From positions 1,426,001-1,490,000 of the forward strand of contig JALIRH010000013.1 in NCBI GenBank assembly GCA_023055505.1: a stretch of DNA of 64,000 nucleotides, read 5' to 3'. This stretch comes from Callipepla californica brunnescens (lineage: Eukaryota; Chordata; Aves; Galliformes; Odontophoridae). Positions within the stretch are counted from its first letter, which is position 1, and each line of letters starts with the position of its first letter. Under the pieces are notes generated by a model. It did no database searches. It had not been told where the DNA came from and saw nothing but the letters and a program-made list of their open reading frames with translations. Shown here in pieces: positions 24,884-35,686 of this stretch. A program made the position numbers and the translations under genes.

Positions 24884-24952
24884 ATCTCTATTAACTTCGG
24901 GGAATTGCTTCTGATTTACATTAGCACTTCATATTGATCAGAATCTGGCCCT
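24884..24952 (+). repeat. Ancient amniote interspersed repeat relic
   Basis: The stretch runs 'ATTAACTTCGGGGAATTGCT', then 'TCTGATTTACATTAGCAC', ending 'GATCAGAATCTGGCCC'. This matches, base for base at most positions, an old reptile/bird dispersed repeat half whose consensus I remember as 'CCATTGAAGTCAATGGAGTT...CTGATTTACACCAG...GATCAGAATCTGGCCC'. I cannot name the family with certainty. It is diverged and incomplete. Confidence 0.55.
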
Positions 24953-27900
24953 TCTAAAAATGTGTTTAAAGCAGAAGACACCGGTTTGCTTTTCCATATC
25001 TGTTGTTTAAAATGTTAAACTTGTTTACAATGGACTTGAACATTAAAGACATATAGACAGGGTTTGGGGCTTTGTCTTTAAGATCAGGCTTTTTACTTCT
25101 AAGTGCCAAGCTCAACCAGAATTTTGTAGGACAGTGTCAGGATTCTGGAGCTGATCTTTGCAAGAGGCTGGAAAACCTTGTGGAAATTAGAAATTTGTAT
25201 GAATTAAATACGAAAATGAATAATGTAGTCAGACAGAGGCCACCATGTTATTTCTTCTGATAGAAAACTCTGTGCATCTCCTAAGTTCTTGTGCATGCTC
25301 CCTATTTTCCATCTGATGTGTTGTACTGCAAGTCCAGCTGCTTTGAGGATTGAAAATGTCCATGTGTTACGTCAATCAAGAGCATGGCTGGGTTTATTTC
25401 ACATGGAGATGATGACTATAAGGAGTTTGTGAGGTAAATATTTTTGTTAACACCATCATATAATGAAATACCAAACCTTTTGTTTAAATGCAGTCATTAA
25501 GCTTAAGAGTCAGTTCATTACCAACAGGACAATCCCACAGCAAACTCAATAAGAGATAATTATTCACGGTGTCTTCAACTCCTGTTCTTGAAATTAGCAT
25601 TTGCTCAGTATGAGAAATATTTTCTTTTGACTGAAATTATACAGAAGATTAATTTCCCCCAGATTCATTCTTTCCACAGATCTTTCAGTGTCACAGCTGG
25701 ATGCTGGGCCAGCACCATGGGCAGGAGCTGTGTCTGCTGCCCACATTGCTGTGCTGGGCATGGCTTCGGGTGACCGTGCAGCTTGTGATCACTGCAGCAA
25801 CTGAGGACAGTTCTTAGGGGCTTTCTGATTTATAAATAGCTGGAGCTACTCTTTCTAGCAGTGTCTGCAAGTGGGCACAGGCAGGGTGTTCTCACAAGCT
25901 GTCTTGGGAGGGAGGGAATTTTCACTCATTTCAAAACAGAGGACTCCTCTTTCCTACATTAAGAGGCATTTCTGTCTAACCCGACTTCAGCCTTCTTGGA
26001 GGCACAGAGCCACTATCATTCTGTAAATGGCTCAGTGAGACATTTGTTGTATTCCTGATGCAGTGTCCCTACTGCCTTGGCACACTGATAACATTCAAGA
26101 CCAACACTGAATACATCAGTGGAAGAATCAATTGAAATTGTTGTGTGGCTGAGCTACTGTACCTTGGTACCAGCCTTCTCTGTGCCCTCCAGCGGTGCTG
26201 TTCTGCATGCCAAACTTAGGATTTCAGAGAACAAAAATATCCAGGTCTGCGGCTGCAGCCTAATTTTGGATAAGCACCAAAGTATCTGTGCGGCAGTATA
26301 GTTGCATTTATTTTTTGCTGGTACAAGCAAGATCAGCCTGAGTCTGAAGTAGGTTGGCGGGGTTTGCAGGAAGATTTTCAGAATATTCATATTCTTCCCT
26401 GCAATTGCAAGTGGAATTGCTTAAGAATGGCTTAAGGAAAGTAACAAAACTTTGTTACTAGAGATTTTAACCCACCACTTTAAAATGTTTCCAGTATGTG
26501 CTCTAGGGTGTTTCACAATTGGCAGAGCTTATTTATTTTGGAGGCCTATTACCTTGCAAGAATTCAGAAGTAACACGCTTGGGGCCTCTGATCTTAAGTT
26601 GCAGGGTATTTTTGATGGAGATTTCCTTGGCATGGTTTCTCTTTTTCACCTCTAATATCTGGGTTTGAATACTGAGCACATGGGTGCCCAGATGCCAGCC
26701 ACCATACTGTGCAGTGTTGCAATACTGTTTCTCCTGGAGCAGGACATGGATGAGCCAAAGTGTAAACTGAGAGGGTGTTTTGTTAATTGCAACTAAGACC
26801 AAACATAGGTTTTATCAAAGGAACATAGAAGCTCTGAGTGTATCATTTCCAAATTCTGAAGAAATAGTGGTTCCAACTGCCTCTGACTCCTTTGAAAACC
26901 AAGGGTTCAACAAAAGTCTTGTTTTAGAACAAGATGTTTTAGCACTATGTCTTTTTTGAACTCATGTGCTGATTTCTGCAAGCTGCGACCTCGTGTAATC
27001 ATCAAGATCAAACCCTTCATTCTCATCTGTCGTTGTTCTACAGAAAAGTAACTCCTCGCTATTCTGGCTCTACAGGAAAAGCAGGGAGATGTTTTTGTCT
27101 TGAGGAGTCATAAAGACATATCTCCTGCACTTGCTTATATGTGAATCCTGTGTGTAGATATGATAGCCCCATTTATTGATAATCACCACATTTCTTATAA
27201 AAATAAGAAAAAAGACTTTTTGTGAATATCAAATTTCCACTGGTATCAATTGTAATAAAATGCCGGGTATCTGTGCCTATCAAAGCACGACATCAGCTCA
27301 AGACAAACACTGGTAGTAACATCTGGGCTACATCAATCCTTTAGCCACTTAACAATCCTGGAAGTTTCAAAGGGCACAAGAAAACTTTTCCGAGATCTCT
27401 GGATGCTGTTTGAAGTCTAGAGACCACCTCCAGAGATTAATGGATGCTTATTGCTTTCACATTTCTGCCGAGCAACATGACAAAGCAGAAACTTTTGCAG
27501 GCTTGCATATCATAAGAAGCACTCATTGATAATTAGGATAGGAAGAAATTTTAACTAAACATTATAGCAGCATGGTTAAATTACGAAGAACTGAGCAGTG
27601 CAGTAGGTTCTCATATTCTTACAAGTGGTCAAAATACCAATACTGAAGTTATGCAAAGAGTTAAATAAGTCATTCTCCAGGCTGATGAAGCAAGTGGCTC
27701 TGGAACCTATTAATTTTTTTCCAGCCAATCCTCCTGTGGTATAGGGGCATGGTTCCTAATGGGCTTTGGACGGCAACAAAAGGCATGTTTAGATGTGGCT
27801 GCTGAAGGCTGCGCTAACTTATGTTTGGGGACTGTCAAGCAATTAGCTTGGGATCAGGGGATTTCAGAAGTCACCTTTGCACCTTTCATTTTAAGCTGTG

Positions 27901-28470
27901 TTGTGCATTTTTTCATCGTATTCCACCCCATACAGGAGCAGATGACTGCAGCACTACTTTTCCCTATGCACCAATGAATAGAAACCATATTGTATCTTTT
28001 AGAGATTAGTTCTTTTGAAATAATTCCATAATTTAGGATTGGTACAGTATTTCTCTGGGAGGAGACACGCTGCAAGCTTTTACTGTTATATATATTTTTC
28101 TAAAGATCCTTGATGTAAAACGATAATTCAGTGTAAGATTAAAGTTGTCAACAGACTGTGCAGGGAGATGAGTGCTCCAGTTCCTTCACACTGAAGTGAG
28201 ATATATGTGTGTCTGATTCAATACATGTCACCTGGAAGAATTCCCCTATTATCAAGTCATACAATTAACACTGCTGAATTCCCCCCAAGAGTCTGCACTT
28301 CTATCTTCTAACCATTCAAAGGCCACCATTCCAAACCCACCCTGGCCTCAGTGTTAACAGCCAAGAACAGGAAACAAGAAAACTTGGATATGAGTCTGTA
28401 TGGCAAAGGTTTTGTTGAAGTGAAAATGAAGCTTAGAATAAAGAATGATTTTTCTGCCTTCTCACTGTTC

Positions 28471-28492
28471 TGTTTTGTTTTGTTTTGTTTTT
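28471..28492 (+). repeat. (TTTTG)n short tandem repeat
   Basis: About four TTTTG units, followed by T-rich sequence to about 28510. This is an ordinary simple repeat. Confidence 0.8.
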
Positions 28493-31452
28493 AATTTTTT
28501 TTTATTTTTTACTTGGGGGCTATGTATAAAGTAGGAAGAATTGTCCTCTTAGGTCAAGGTTGAAGTCTTCTGTAGTGCAGAACAACAAAGCTTGACTGTG
28601 ATCATCTACAGAGCACCTGCCCTGAGGATAAACAAACAGATCACTTTTTAGTGCTTTCAAATATGCTGTGTTGACTTTTCTGAACAAAATATTCTTTTGA
28701 ACCTTTTAGAAAGGAAAAAATGGAAATCTTAAGGAAAAAAAAAAACAGAATTATATTTTATTTCCTGTGATAGATTTTCTGTTTAACAGAAAATGCAGCA
28801 GGCATATCAAATCGGTCAGAATCAAGCATGTCATTAACCACATGGCTGGGTACAAGACAAAGCTGCTTTCCCAGTTTCTTCCCACCTCCCTCTTGTACTT
28901 TATTTTTCCTTCTATGTGATTTTGGGCCTGCCCTGCATTTTGCTCACTGCAGGGAATACACCTGAGATTAGGCCTTCACTGTCATTTCCCCCCTTAAGGA
29001 CTCCAGGTATTAGCACAAACATTATCTCTCTGCTGTCAGTTTTTGTTCAGAGTATACCTGTTTTTGCTTAAAATTCATTCACTGATCCTTTGGGCACTGA
29101 CAACATTTACAAACTGCACCTGTAGTTTGGCTTTATTTTTTCTGAGTTGACTAAAAAGGACTTGTGTTAGCTATCCGATTCTCCCACAGTTGATTTCCCT
29201 GCCGCAAGGTGATATTCTGAAAGCTTTTCTAATCACTACTACTCTGTAATATCCTCTTTGTGTACTCAGGAACTTCCCAGCAGTTCCTGTTCTTCACAGC
29301 CTAAATGATCCCATTTTTATCCTCTGCTCTTCTATCACTTTCTCTGAGCTATCGATACCTTCCTACCAAGCACACAACACACATCTCACAAGCCGCGTAC
29401 TGCCCTTCCCATTCACATGCATGCAGGGTTTTTGACCCTGCTTTTCGGTTCAGTCTGTTGTTGAAAGATTGTGTTGGTGAAACTCCAGGAGAAGTCCCAC
29501 ATGATCTGTTCTTTGTGCATGGCATGATGTCCAGCCTCAGTGAAAATGTTTGTGGGGATTGTCCTTCAAGGAAAGAGTTTTTAGTCTGAACTTCGGTCTC
29601 TTTGAACAAACACTGAGCAAGTGCCCTTCTGGTAATAATTTTATTTCAGATGATGTTCTGATAGCTATAAAAATTCAGAGGAACTGAGAGGATAGAATGC
29701 ATTGTCAGACTGTGCATGGGATAATTAACCAAGTTCATATAATGTTAAGCACATATACTATACCATGCATTGTTGAAAAACAGGCAAAAAATAGGGAATG
29801 TAAATCTCACAGCTTCCCATCAGGCTGTACAGCAACAACTGAGTCCAACAAGTGTATCCTGTGGGTTCTTACCAGCTATAGCCAGGTTCTGTCTTTGTAC
29901 CCCTGGAAATCCCTTACAAAAAGACCATCTCATTTCACTGCCGCACAGATTGGATCATGTGACTATTTCAAGACTTATTTTAGAATTCTCATTGAAACAT
30001 CTATATGCAAAGAAAATGTGTGTTTATGATTCTCCTCTGGGTTCTGTTTTCTCTAGATTCAAAGCCCCATTTCCCACTTCGTGATGAATCCAAATCTTTA
30101 GTTCAGCTTTGCTTCTGTTAGCACCACGGAGAAATCTCAGACAAGACAGATGCCTGCAGCCAAAAGAAGCCTTAAATTGAACATCTAAAAATAGAAACCT
30201 ACTGAATTTATAAATATTTTTGCAAATCAACCTTTTATAACTACCCTCCTTTTGTAGCTGTGTTAGTTAGCATTGAAATCCAAGTATATTTCAGCAAAAG
30301 AGAAAGCTGACCAAGCAGTCCAAGAAATTCTGCAGAGTTCTACAAATTGCAGGAGGCCCAGGGAAGGAAATCACTGCATGCCAATTTCTTCCTACTGATT
30401 TCTATTGTCTCTACTTATCATACGTTGCATTAGCAATTCGTTGCGGAGCACTGTATCTTCCCCTCAATTCTTACCTAGCTAATAGCCTGATTATATTTTA
30501 TGACTTTGTATTCTCATTCAACATAATTTACTCTTGAGTTAGAAAATATGACTGTCCCCAGAGAAACATCCAGTCCTTTGTTCTCTTTGTGCAGAAATTA
30601 GTTTAAAGAAGGATCAACTAGATGCGTAGAAGGCATCTATTAGATCTGCTAGGATCTCTTCCTATTCAGATTTGATTTCTGTTGCTGGAGGCTATTCTTG
30701 ATATTTATGTGAAATGAAATATCTCCTTAACAAAGAGATAGTTGGCTCCATTCAGGACTTTCATAAACCTCAGACAGTGTTAACACAGTAGATATTCAAA
30801 ACATGCCAACTCTTTCTTACCACTGTGTAGTCTTTCTGGACATGGGTCGGGCTCCTTTTTTGTCAGAGTAGTTATCTTTACCTGAAGTCTGTTTTGTATC
30901 TTACTCTGTGCAACTGTTTCCCAAATTTCCTGATTAAATATGATTACAAAAAGGAAGAAGTGGAGGAAGAGTTGCATAATTCCCTTGAAATAATTTTCTT
31001 CATCTCTTCTTCCGAAGATGTGCTCCTCTCTCTCTTTCTTATACCTCAGGTTTGTATACCATCATGTAACTCCTTCCAATGAGCAGGGTGCCCTTCTCTA
31101 CTTTCCTGATGGCAGCATGTGGACATCACTGTGAAGGCCATGACCAAGTCCCAGTGGATGATTTTCATTTATATCTGATGGCAGATAAAGTCTGGGGAGT
31201 TCTCTCTTGCATATCAGCTAACCTATTTCTTCTGGTTTCACATCACTACAAAAGTATTCTGGCACAGATAGGTGGTGACTCTTTTAAGCAGAAAGTTGCT
31301 CCCTGCATAGTACTTCTGCTCCCATGGGAGGTCTTCACTGTTGAATCTGTCTCCTAAGGTTAGCGTGCACTGCCATATAGCTCCGCTAGGGAGCCCAGAT
31401 TAGCAGTCTTCTTGACAAGGATGACATTTTCCTTATTACTATCATTGTCTGA

Positions 31453-31731
31453 GAGATGTAGGACAAGGAGGAACTGTTTTAAAGTAAAGGAGGTGAGATC
31501 TACATTAGATGTTAGCAAAACAACTTTTACTCAGGGAGTGGTGAGATTCTGGCACAGGCTGCCTAGGGAGTTGTGGATGCCCATCTCTGGAGGCACTCTA
31601 GGCTGAGCTGGATGGAATCCCGGGCAGCCCGACCTAGTGGGTGACAACCCTGTCTATGGCACAGGGCTGAAACTAGATGACCTTTGAAGTCCCTTCCAAC
31701 CTAAGACATTATGTGATTCTATGACTCTATG
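31453..31731 (+). mobile_element. CR1 LINE, 5'-truncated 3' end (+)
   Basis: This is a 3' CR1 fragment starting at 'GGACAAGGAGGAACTGTTTT'. It passes through 'AGGGAGTGGTGAGATTCTGG', 'CACAGGCTGCCTAGGGAG' and the 'GGCAGCCCGACCTAGTGGG' region. It ends 'GACCTTTGAAGTCCCTTCCA', then a tail with 'GTGATTCTATGACTCTATGG'. It is fairly complete over its last ~280 bases and only moderately diverged. A 64-codon frame at 31412-31606 overlaps it and is not a gene. Confidence 0.95.
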
Positions 31732-31909
31732 GAAGTTCTGTGTCTAAAATCTACTCTATCGCCTGTATTAGTGTTAAGACTTCTCTAATTACACGAGCCA
31801 TCAAGCAAAGGATTTGTTTCGCTGCTAGAATTTGTGTCAGACCAGAAAATTTCCATTCTAAGCTACTTTATCAAAATGCTGCCTTTGTACTTCTTTGTAG
31901 GCTACTACT
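31732..31909. other. Unique spacer between CR1 and the (GGTGT)n array
   Basis: A short unique stretch, read open by frames that then continue through the downstream array. Nothing else is seen in it. Confidence 0.6.
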
Positions 31910-31984
31910 GGTGTGGTGTGGTGTGGTGTGGTGTGGTGTGGTGTGGTGTGGTGTGGTGTGGTGTGGTGTGGTGTGGTGTGGTGT
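31910..31984 (+). repeat. (GGTGT)15 perfect pentanucleotide array
   Basis: Fifteen uninterrupted GGTGT units, 75 bp in all. The period is not a multiple of three and no unit rotation creates a stop on the plus strand. All three plus frames are therefore open, giving Val-Trp-Cys-Gly repeats that account for the ORFs of 83-93 codons over it. The absence of any interruption indicates a recently expanded, probably length-polymorphic array. The downstream flank is T6 then AGGGGGCC. Confidence 0.98.
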
Positions 31985-32295
31985 TTTTTAGGGGGCCAGG
32001 TGAATACTTTCTATTGGCCTGCTCTGAATTTCAATGGAAATCTAACTTTGGTAATAAGAAAGATGAGAGGAGGAAGGCAAGAGGCATCATTCCTGTACTT
32101 AAAGCCTAGTGAGGGTAGACAAAAAGCCCTAGCTGATCTCACTGGACATTTAAGTAGCTCAGATAAACATATCAGTCATTGCCAGGGAGTATGAGCATTG
32201 ATAGTATGGAACTCCATATTGTAGTACATTAAAATGATCATGGACAAGACATATTAGGTAATTTCTTATGTTTTTGTATTCCTTTGAAAACAGAG

Positions 32296-32352
32296 AACCA
32301 GATGCACAGCTGGTTCAGATTAATGCCAGTGCACCTATCTATACTAGCTGAC
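32296..32352. repeat. Possible ancient amniote repeat relic
   Basis: 'CCAGATGCACAGCTGG' followed by a diverged 'GCCAGTGCACCTA' and 'CTAGCTGA' resembles the 'CAGATCCTCAGCTGGTGTAA' family of old bird/reptile repeats. Similarity is weak and judged from memory. Confidence 0.3.
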
Positions 32353-32761
32353 AACCTAGTCGGTGAACGTAGCAGTTCACCAAGTGCTATTTATTAATAT
32401 TTTATTTTATTTTAACATTGCCATAGAAATGACATTGATACACAGGTCAATTCAATCCTGCTGACATAGCCTCAAGGTTTTTTTGTTTATTTTTGTTGTG
32501 GGTTTTTTTCTATCTCCCTGGAGCATCTCGTTTACAGCTCTATTTTTTGTTAATGTTTATTTAATAAGATCAGCACATTGGCAGTCTCATAAGCTTGTTA
32601 CTTTATGTATCTCTCAATTTCTTTAGCTTTATTAATCATCATGGTACTTGAAGTTGCTAGCATGAAAAATGCACTGTAAGAATAAATAATCATTATTATC
32701 AAAGTGCTTTCATAAAAATGATCTGTAGGATTAGATCCCTATTAGAGTAGCATTATTAGTC

Positions 32762-32780
32762 ATTATTATTATTATTATTA
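32762..32780 (+). repeat. (ATT)6 microsatellite
   Basis: Six perfect ATT units in AT-rich DNA. This is an ordinary short tandem repeat. Confidence 0.9.
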
Positions 32781-34245
32781 CATATTAATTAGCAGCACCA
32801 AGATAGTGCAGCTTAACATTCACTTTCAGAATTATCTTTACCAAAGTCAGTTAAACATGAAGGTTTCAAATTTCAATACATTTGGTAGTTCAGGACAAGG
32901 GAGTGGGATTACAGTTAACATTATTTACTCAGCTCAGTACTTGCAAAGAGCTGACAGTGTACTCAGTGCTGTGCACAGCAAAAACTTGCTGTCTGAAACT
33001 CATGCTTTAAGATAAGAAAAGGAAATAGTTGCATTAGAACAGGTCCTCATTCCTTAATTCTGGAATCCAGGAGTTCCATGATGTTTACAGCTCTGCTGCT
33101 TCCTGTGTTGATTAAATTTTGTGTTTTGCCATTTGTTTAATCTTTCCCTGACTGTACTGATGTGCATAAACTATGTTACATTAATTAACCTTCATAAAGA
33201 ATTTTGTGTTACAGCTACCATATATGAATGAAGCTCCAAGAAGAATCTCTAGAAGAATCCTACCTGGGAAGAAGCTCTACTTTACATGGATTGCCATATT
33301 ATATGGCAGTGTGCGTTGCCTGCTTGGTTAGTGTAACTGTGAGGTGGGATGATGGGCAGATTATGTACAGCACACTCCTCTTTTCTCCTTTATCTGCTAT
33401 GATATTACTGCTCCTTCCCTTTGATGCTATAACCCAGTCAAGTTTCAAGAGACATAGGGATGAGAAAAGACTGACAAATAAAATTGTGATGGCAGGTTGT
33501 GAGATGGAGCTGTTACATAACGTCTTCCAAGTCTTTTTTTTTTTACCTTAATACGCAAGCAAATGTTCAGCCTTGGGAAGACACACTGTGTTTGTAAATT
33601 TTAATTTTCAAGGTCCTGGATAGAGAAAGTCAAATAAACAATTTGCTTTGTAACCTCAGCCTCTGAATGGAGTCATTTTAGGGACAGCCACTCCCTGGTA
33701 GATAGGCATTAGTACTTCACTAGAATGCCTGAACAAACCATTGCCCCATTGTTGCCCTCTCTACCCCCAGTCTAATTTTGCTCACCGCCTTTCCTGTTTA
33801 TGTTACACCTCAAATTTAGTGTCCCAAGATTTTAGGAGCAAGGAGCTTGAGTTAGATACAGAAATCCGACTTAGGAATGGGCTCTGCATGCACAGCATGA
33901 GGCAGGCTGGGTACTTAAAAATGTCCCAGCAGCCAGCACATTGAAAGGGAAAATTCTGAGCAAGCCAGGAGGAGATGCTCTGGAGAAGGACTAGTTTCCT
34001 TCGAGTGCATAGATGTCCCCTGGGATTCTGAACTTGCTGTTGAAAGTAGTAGCCAAAATAAGTCCAACCCTTCTTACCAAAACAGCGAGGGTGAAATCAT
34101 TTCTTTCCTTCTGGCATTTGGTCATCTTCTGGGAAATGGGAAGTTCCCATCTGAATCTGGCACATCGAGTTAAAGTTAGGTCTCTCATATCTTAGAAAGG
34201 CCTCTGCCCACTAGGCTTTTTGAGGACAGCGGACTTTCTTGCGTC

Positions 34246-34281
34246 TTTCTGCTTCAATTTGCTTTTCTGCTTCAATTGCTG
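34246..34281 (+). repeat. 18-bp tandem duplication
   Basis: The unit 'TTTCTGCTTCAATTTGCT' occurs twice in succession, the second copy with one base lost near its end, followed by a third diverged partial copy ('GCTCCAATTTGC'). This is a small local duplication. Confidence 0.7.
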
Positions 34282-34564
34282 CTCCAATTTGCAAAATACT
34301 GGCAATTCCAAGAATCCCTTTGCAATCCGTGACACAAGCATGTAGCTGCTGTTTTTGAGAACTCCCTCGCTGAATCTTTCCGTCTTGAGAACAGCCTGGA
34401 TCTCATAAAGAGACAGCAGAAATCTGGGCTGGGGTTTGAATCCAAGTGAGTCAGAATAGGGTTTAAATGCCAGTCACCAATGTCACAGGCACATATTCTA
34501 GCTCCTTCTACATAGATCCAGGTACATACTGTAAAGGTATCCACCAAGTTGATCCCCATTGGTC

Positions 34565-35166
34565 ACAGAATCACAGAACCACAGGATCTGGAAGGGACAT
34601 CTGGAAATCCTCCAGTCCAACCCCCTGCTAAAGCAGGTTCCCTACTGCAGGTTGCACAGAAAAACATCCAGGCAGATTTGAATATCTCCAGAATAGGAAA
34701 CTCCCCTACACTTCTGGACAGCCTGTGCCAGCTCTGTCACTTTCACAGTAAACAAGTTCTTTCTCATGTTTGCACGGAACTCCCTATGTTCCAGTTTGTG
34801 CCCATTGTCCCTTGTCCTGTCACTGGGTGCCACTGGAAAGAGCTCAGCCCCATCTGCTTGACTCCCACCCATTAGGTATTTATAGGTGTCTGTAATGTCA
34901 CTTCTCAGTCTTCTCTAGGCTGAACAGTGTCAGGTCTCTCAGCCTCTCTCCTTAAGGAAGATGCTCCAGGCCTACACCACCACTGTGACCCCCCCGCTGG
35001 GCCCTCTCCAGCAGTTCTCTGCCTGCCTTGAACTGAGGAGCCCAGAACTAGACACAGTGCTCCAGATGTAGCTTCCCCAGGGAAGAGCAGAGTGGGGGGA
35101 CCACCTCCCACAGCTCTTTGTAATGCACCCTGGGTCCCATTGGCTTTCTTGGCCACCAGGGCACGG
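34565..35166 (-). mobile_element. CR1 LINE, longest copy in the window (-)
   Basis: The left end 'CACAGAATCACAGAACCACA' is the reverse complement of the CR1 3' tail. Next comes 'CTCCAGTCCAACCCCCTGC', the inverted 3' terminus, then the inverted internal blocks 'GTTCCAGTTTGTGCCC' and 'TGTCCCTTGTCCTGTCACTG'. 'CTCAGTCTTCTCTAGGCTGA' and 'GAGCCCAGAACTAGACACAG' follow. About 600 bases of the 3' part (end of ORF2 and 3' UTR) are retained. Homology becomes unclear near 35166, at a short A-run beside 'GGGCACGG'. Frames over it on both strands are CR1 shadows and no intact reverse transcriptase remains. Confidence 0.95.
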
Positions 35167-35655
35167 TAAAAAAAAGGGATCCAACCTCATAGCATTCACC
35201 GGCACTCAGGCCCTTGAATGTGTGACTCCTCTGCAAGCTGCTGACCTCGTTCCAGTCTAGATTCTTGTCATTAGGGTGCTTTGGGAAGCTGACTGTGTTA
35301 GGGACATAATGACTCTTCCTCTACAAGCACCAGACCCTTCCTGAGCTTGGTGGCCTTTCATGGTATGCAAGGCATGCAACAGCAGGCTGCCAAGAGTGGC
35401 TGCTCCTCAGCTGAGCAGCACAAACTTTTTGCTCGGCTACCCTATTTAAAATGGGTGCCAGCAGAGGGATAGATTGGCATCTGATGTTAGATAAAAACTC
35501 TGCACTTAAGTGATACAGTAGCAAAGCGATTTTTGTAAATCTCTGGAATTAATAACTACAGCTATTTGAGAAGAGAAACAGTATCATTCATACTGAAAAA
35601 TATTCTCTTCCCTCCCACAGGGGAAGCCTGTGTAGGTGTGGAACTGTAGTCTGGG

Positions 35656-35686
35656 AAATTAAAAAATGCAAATTAAAAAATGCAAA
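35656..35686 (+). repeat. 14-bp tandem duplication
   Basis: The unit 'AAATTAAAAAATGC' occurs twice in direct succession, then starts a third time. This is a small slippage-type duplication. Confidence 0.85.

Larger units (their letters stand above)
22666..31452. other. Unique noncoding DNA
   Basis: About 8.8 kb without a supportable gene. The longest frame, 132 codons at 23630-24028 (-), begins with a hydrophobic stretch but shows no further domain, splice sites or codon bias. Other frames are chance length. The interval holds an ancient repeat relic at 24884-24952 and a (TTTTG)n run at 28471-28492. I see no CR1 copy in this interval. Confidence 0.6.
31985..34564. other. Unique noncoding DNA
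   Basis: No gene is supported. The interval includes a possible ancient repeat relic (32296-32352), an (ATT)6 run (32762-32780) and a short 18-bp tandem duplication (34246-34281). The 107-codon frame at 33228-33551 has no recognisable product and ends in a poly(T) run. Confidence 0.6.

Noticed and set aside
31740..32194. Three overlapping 83-93-codon plus frames with Val-Trp-Cys-Gly repeats
   Set aside because: They are produced by the (GGTGT)15 array, which is stop-free in every plus frame.
34549..35236. Several 62-108-codon frames on both strands
   Set aside because: All overlap the inverted CR1 copy at 34565-35166 or its edge. No reverse transcriptase motif is intact.
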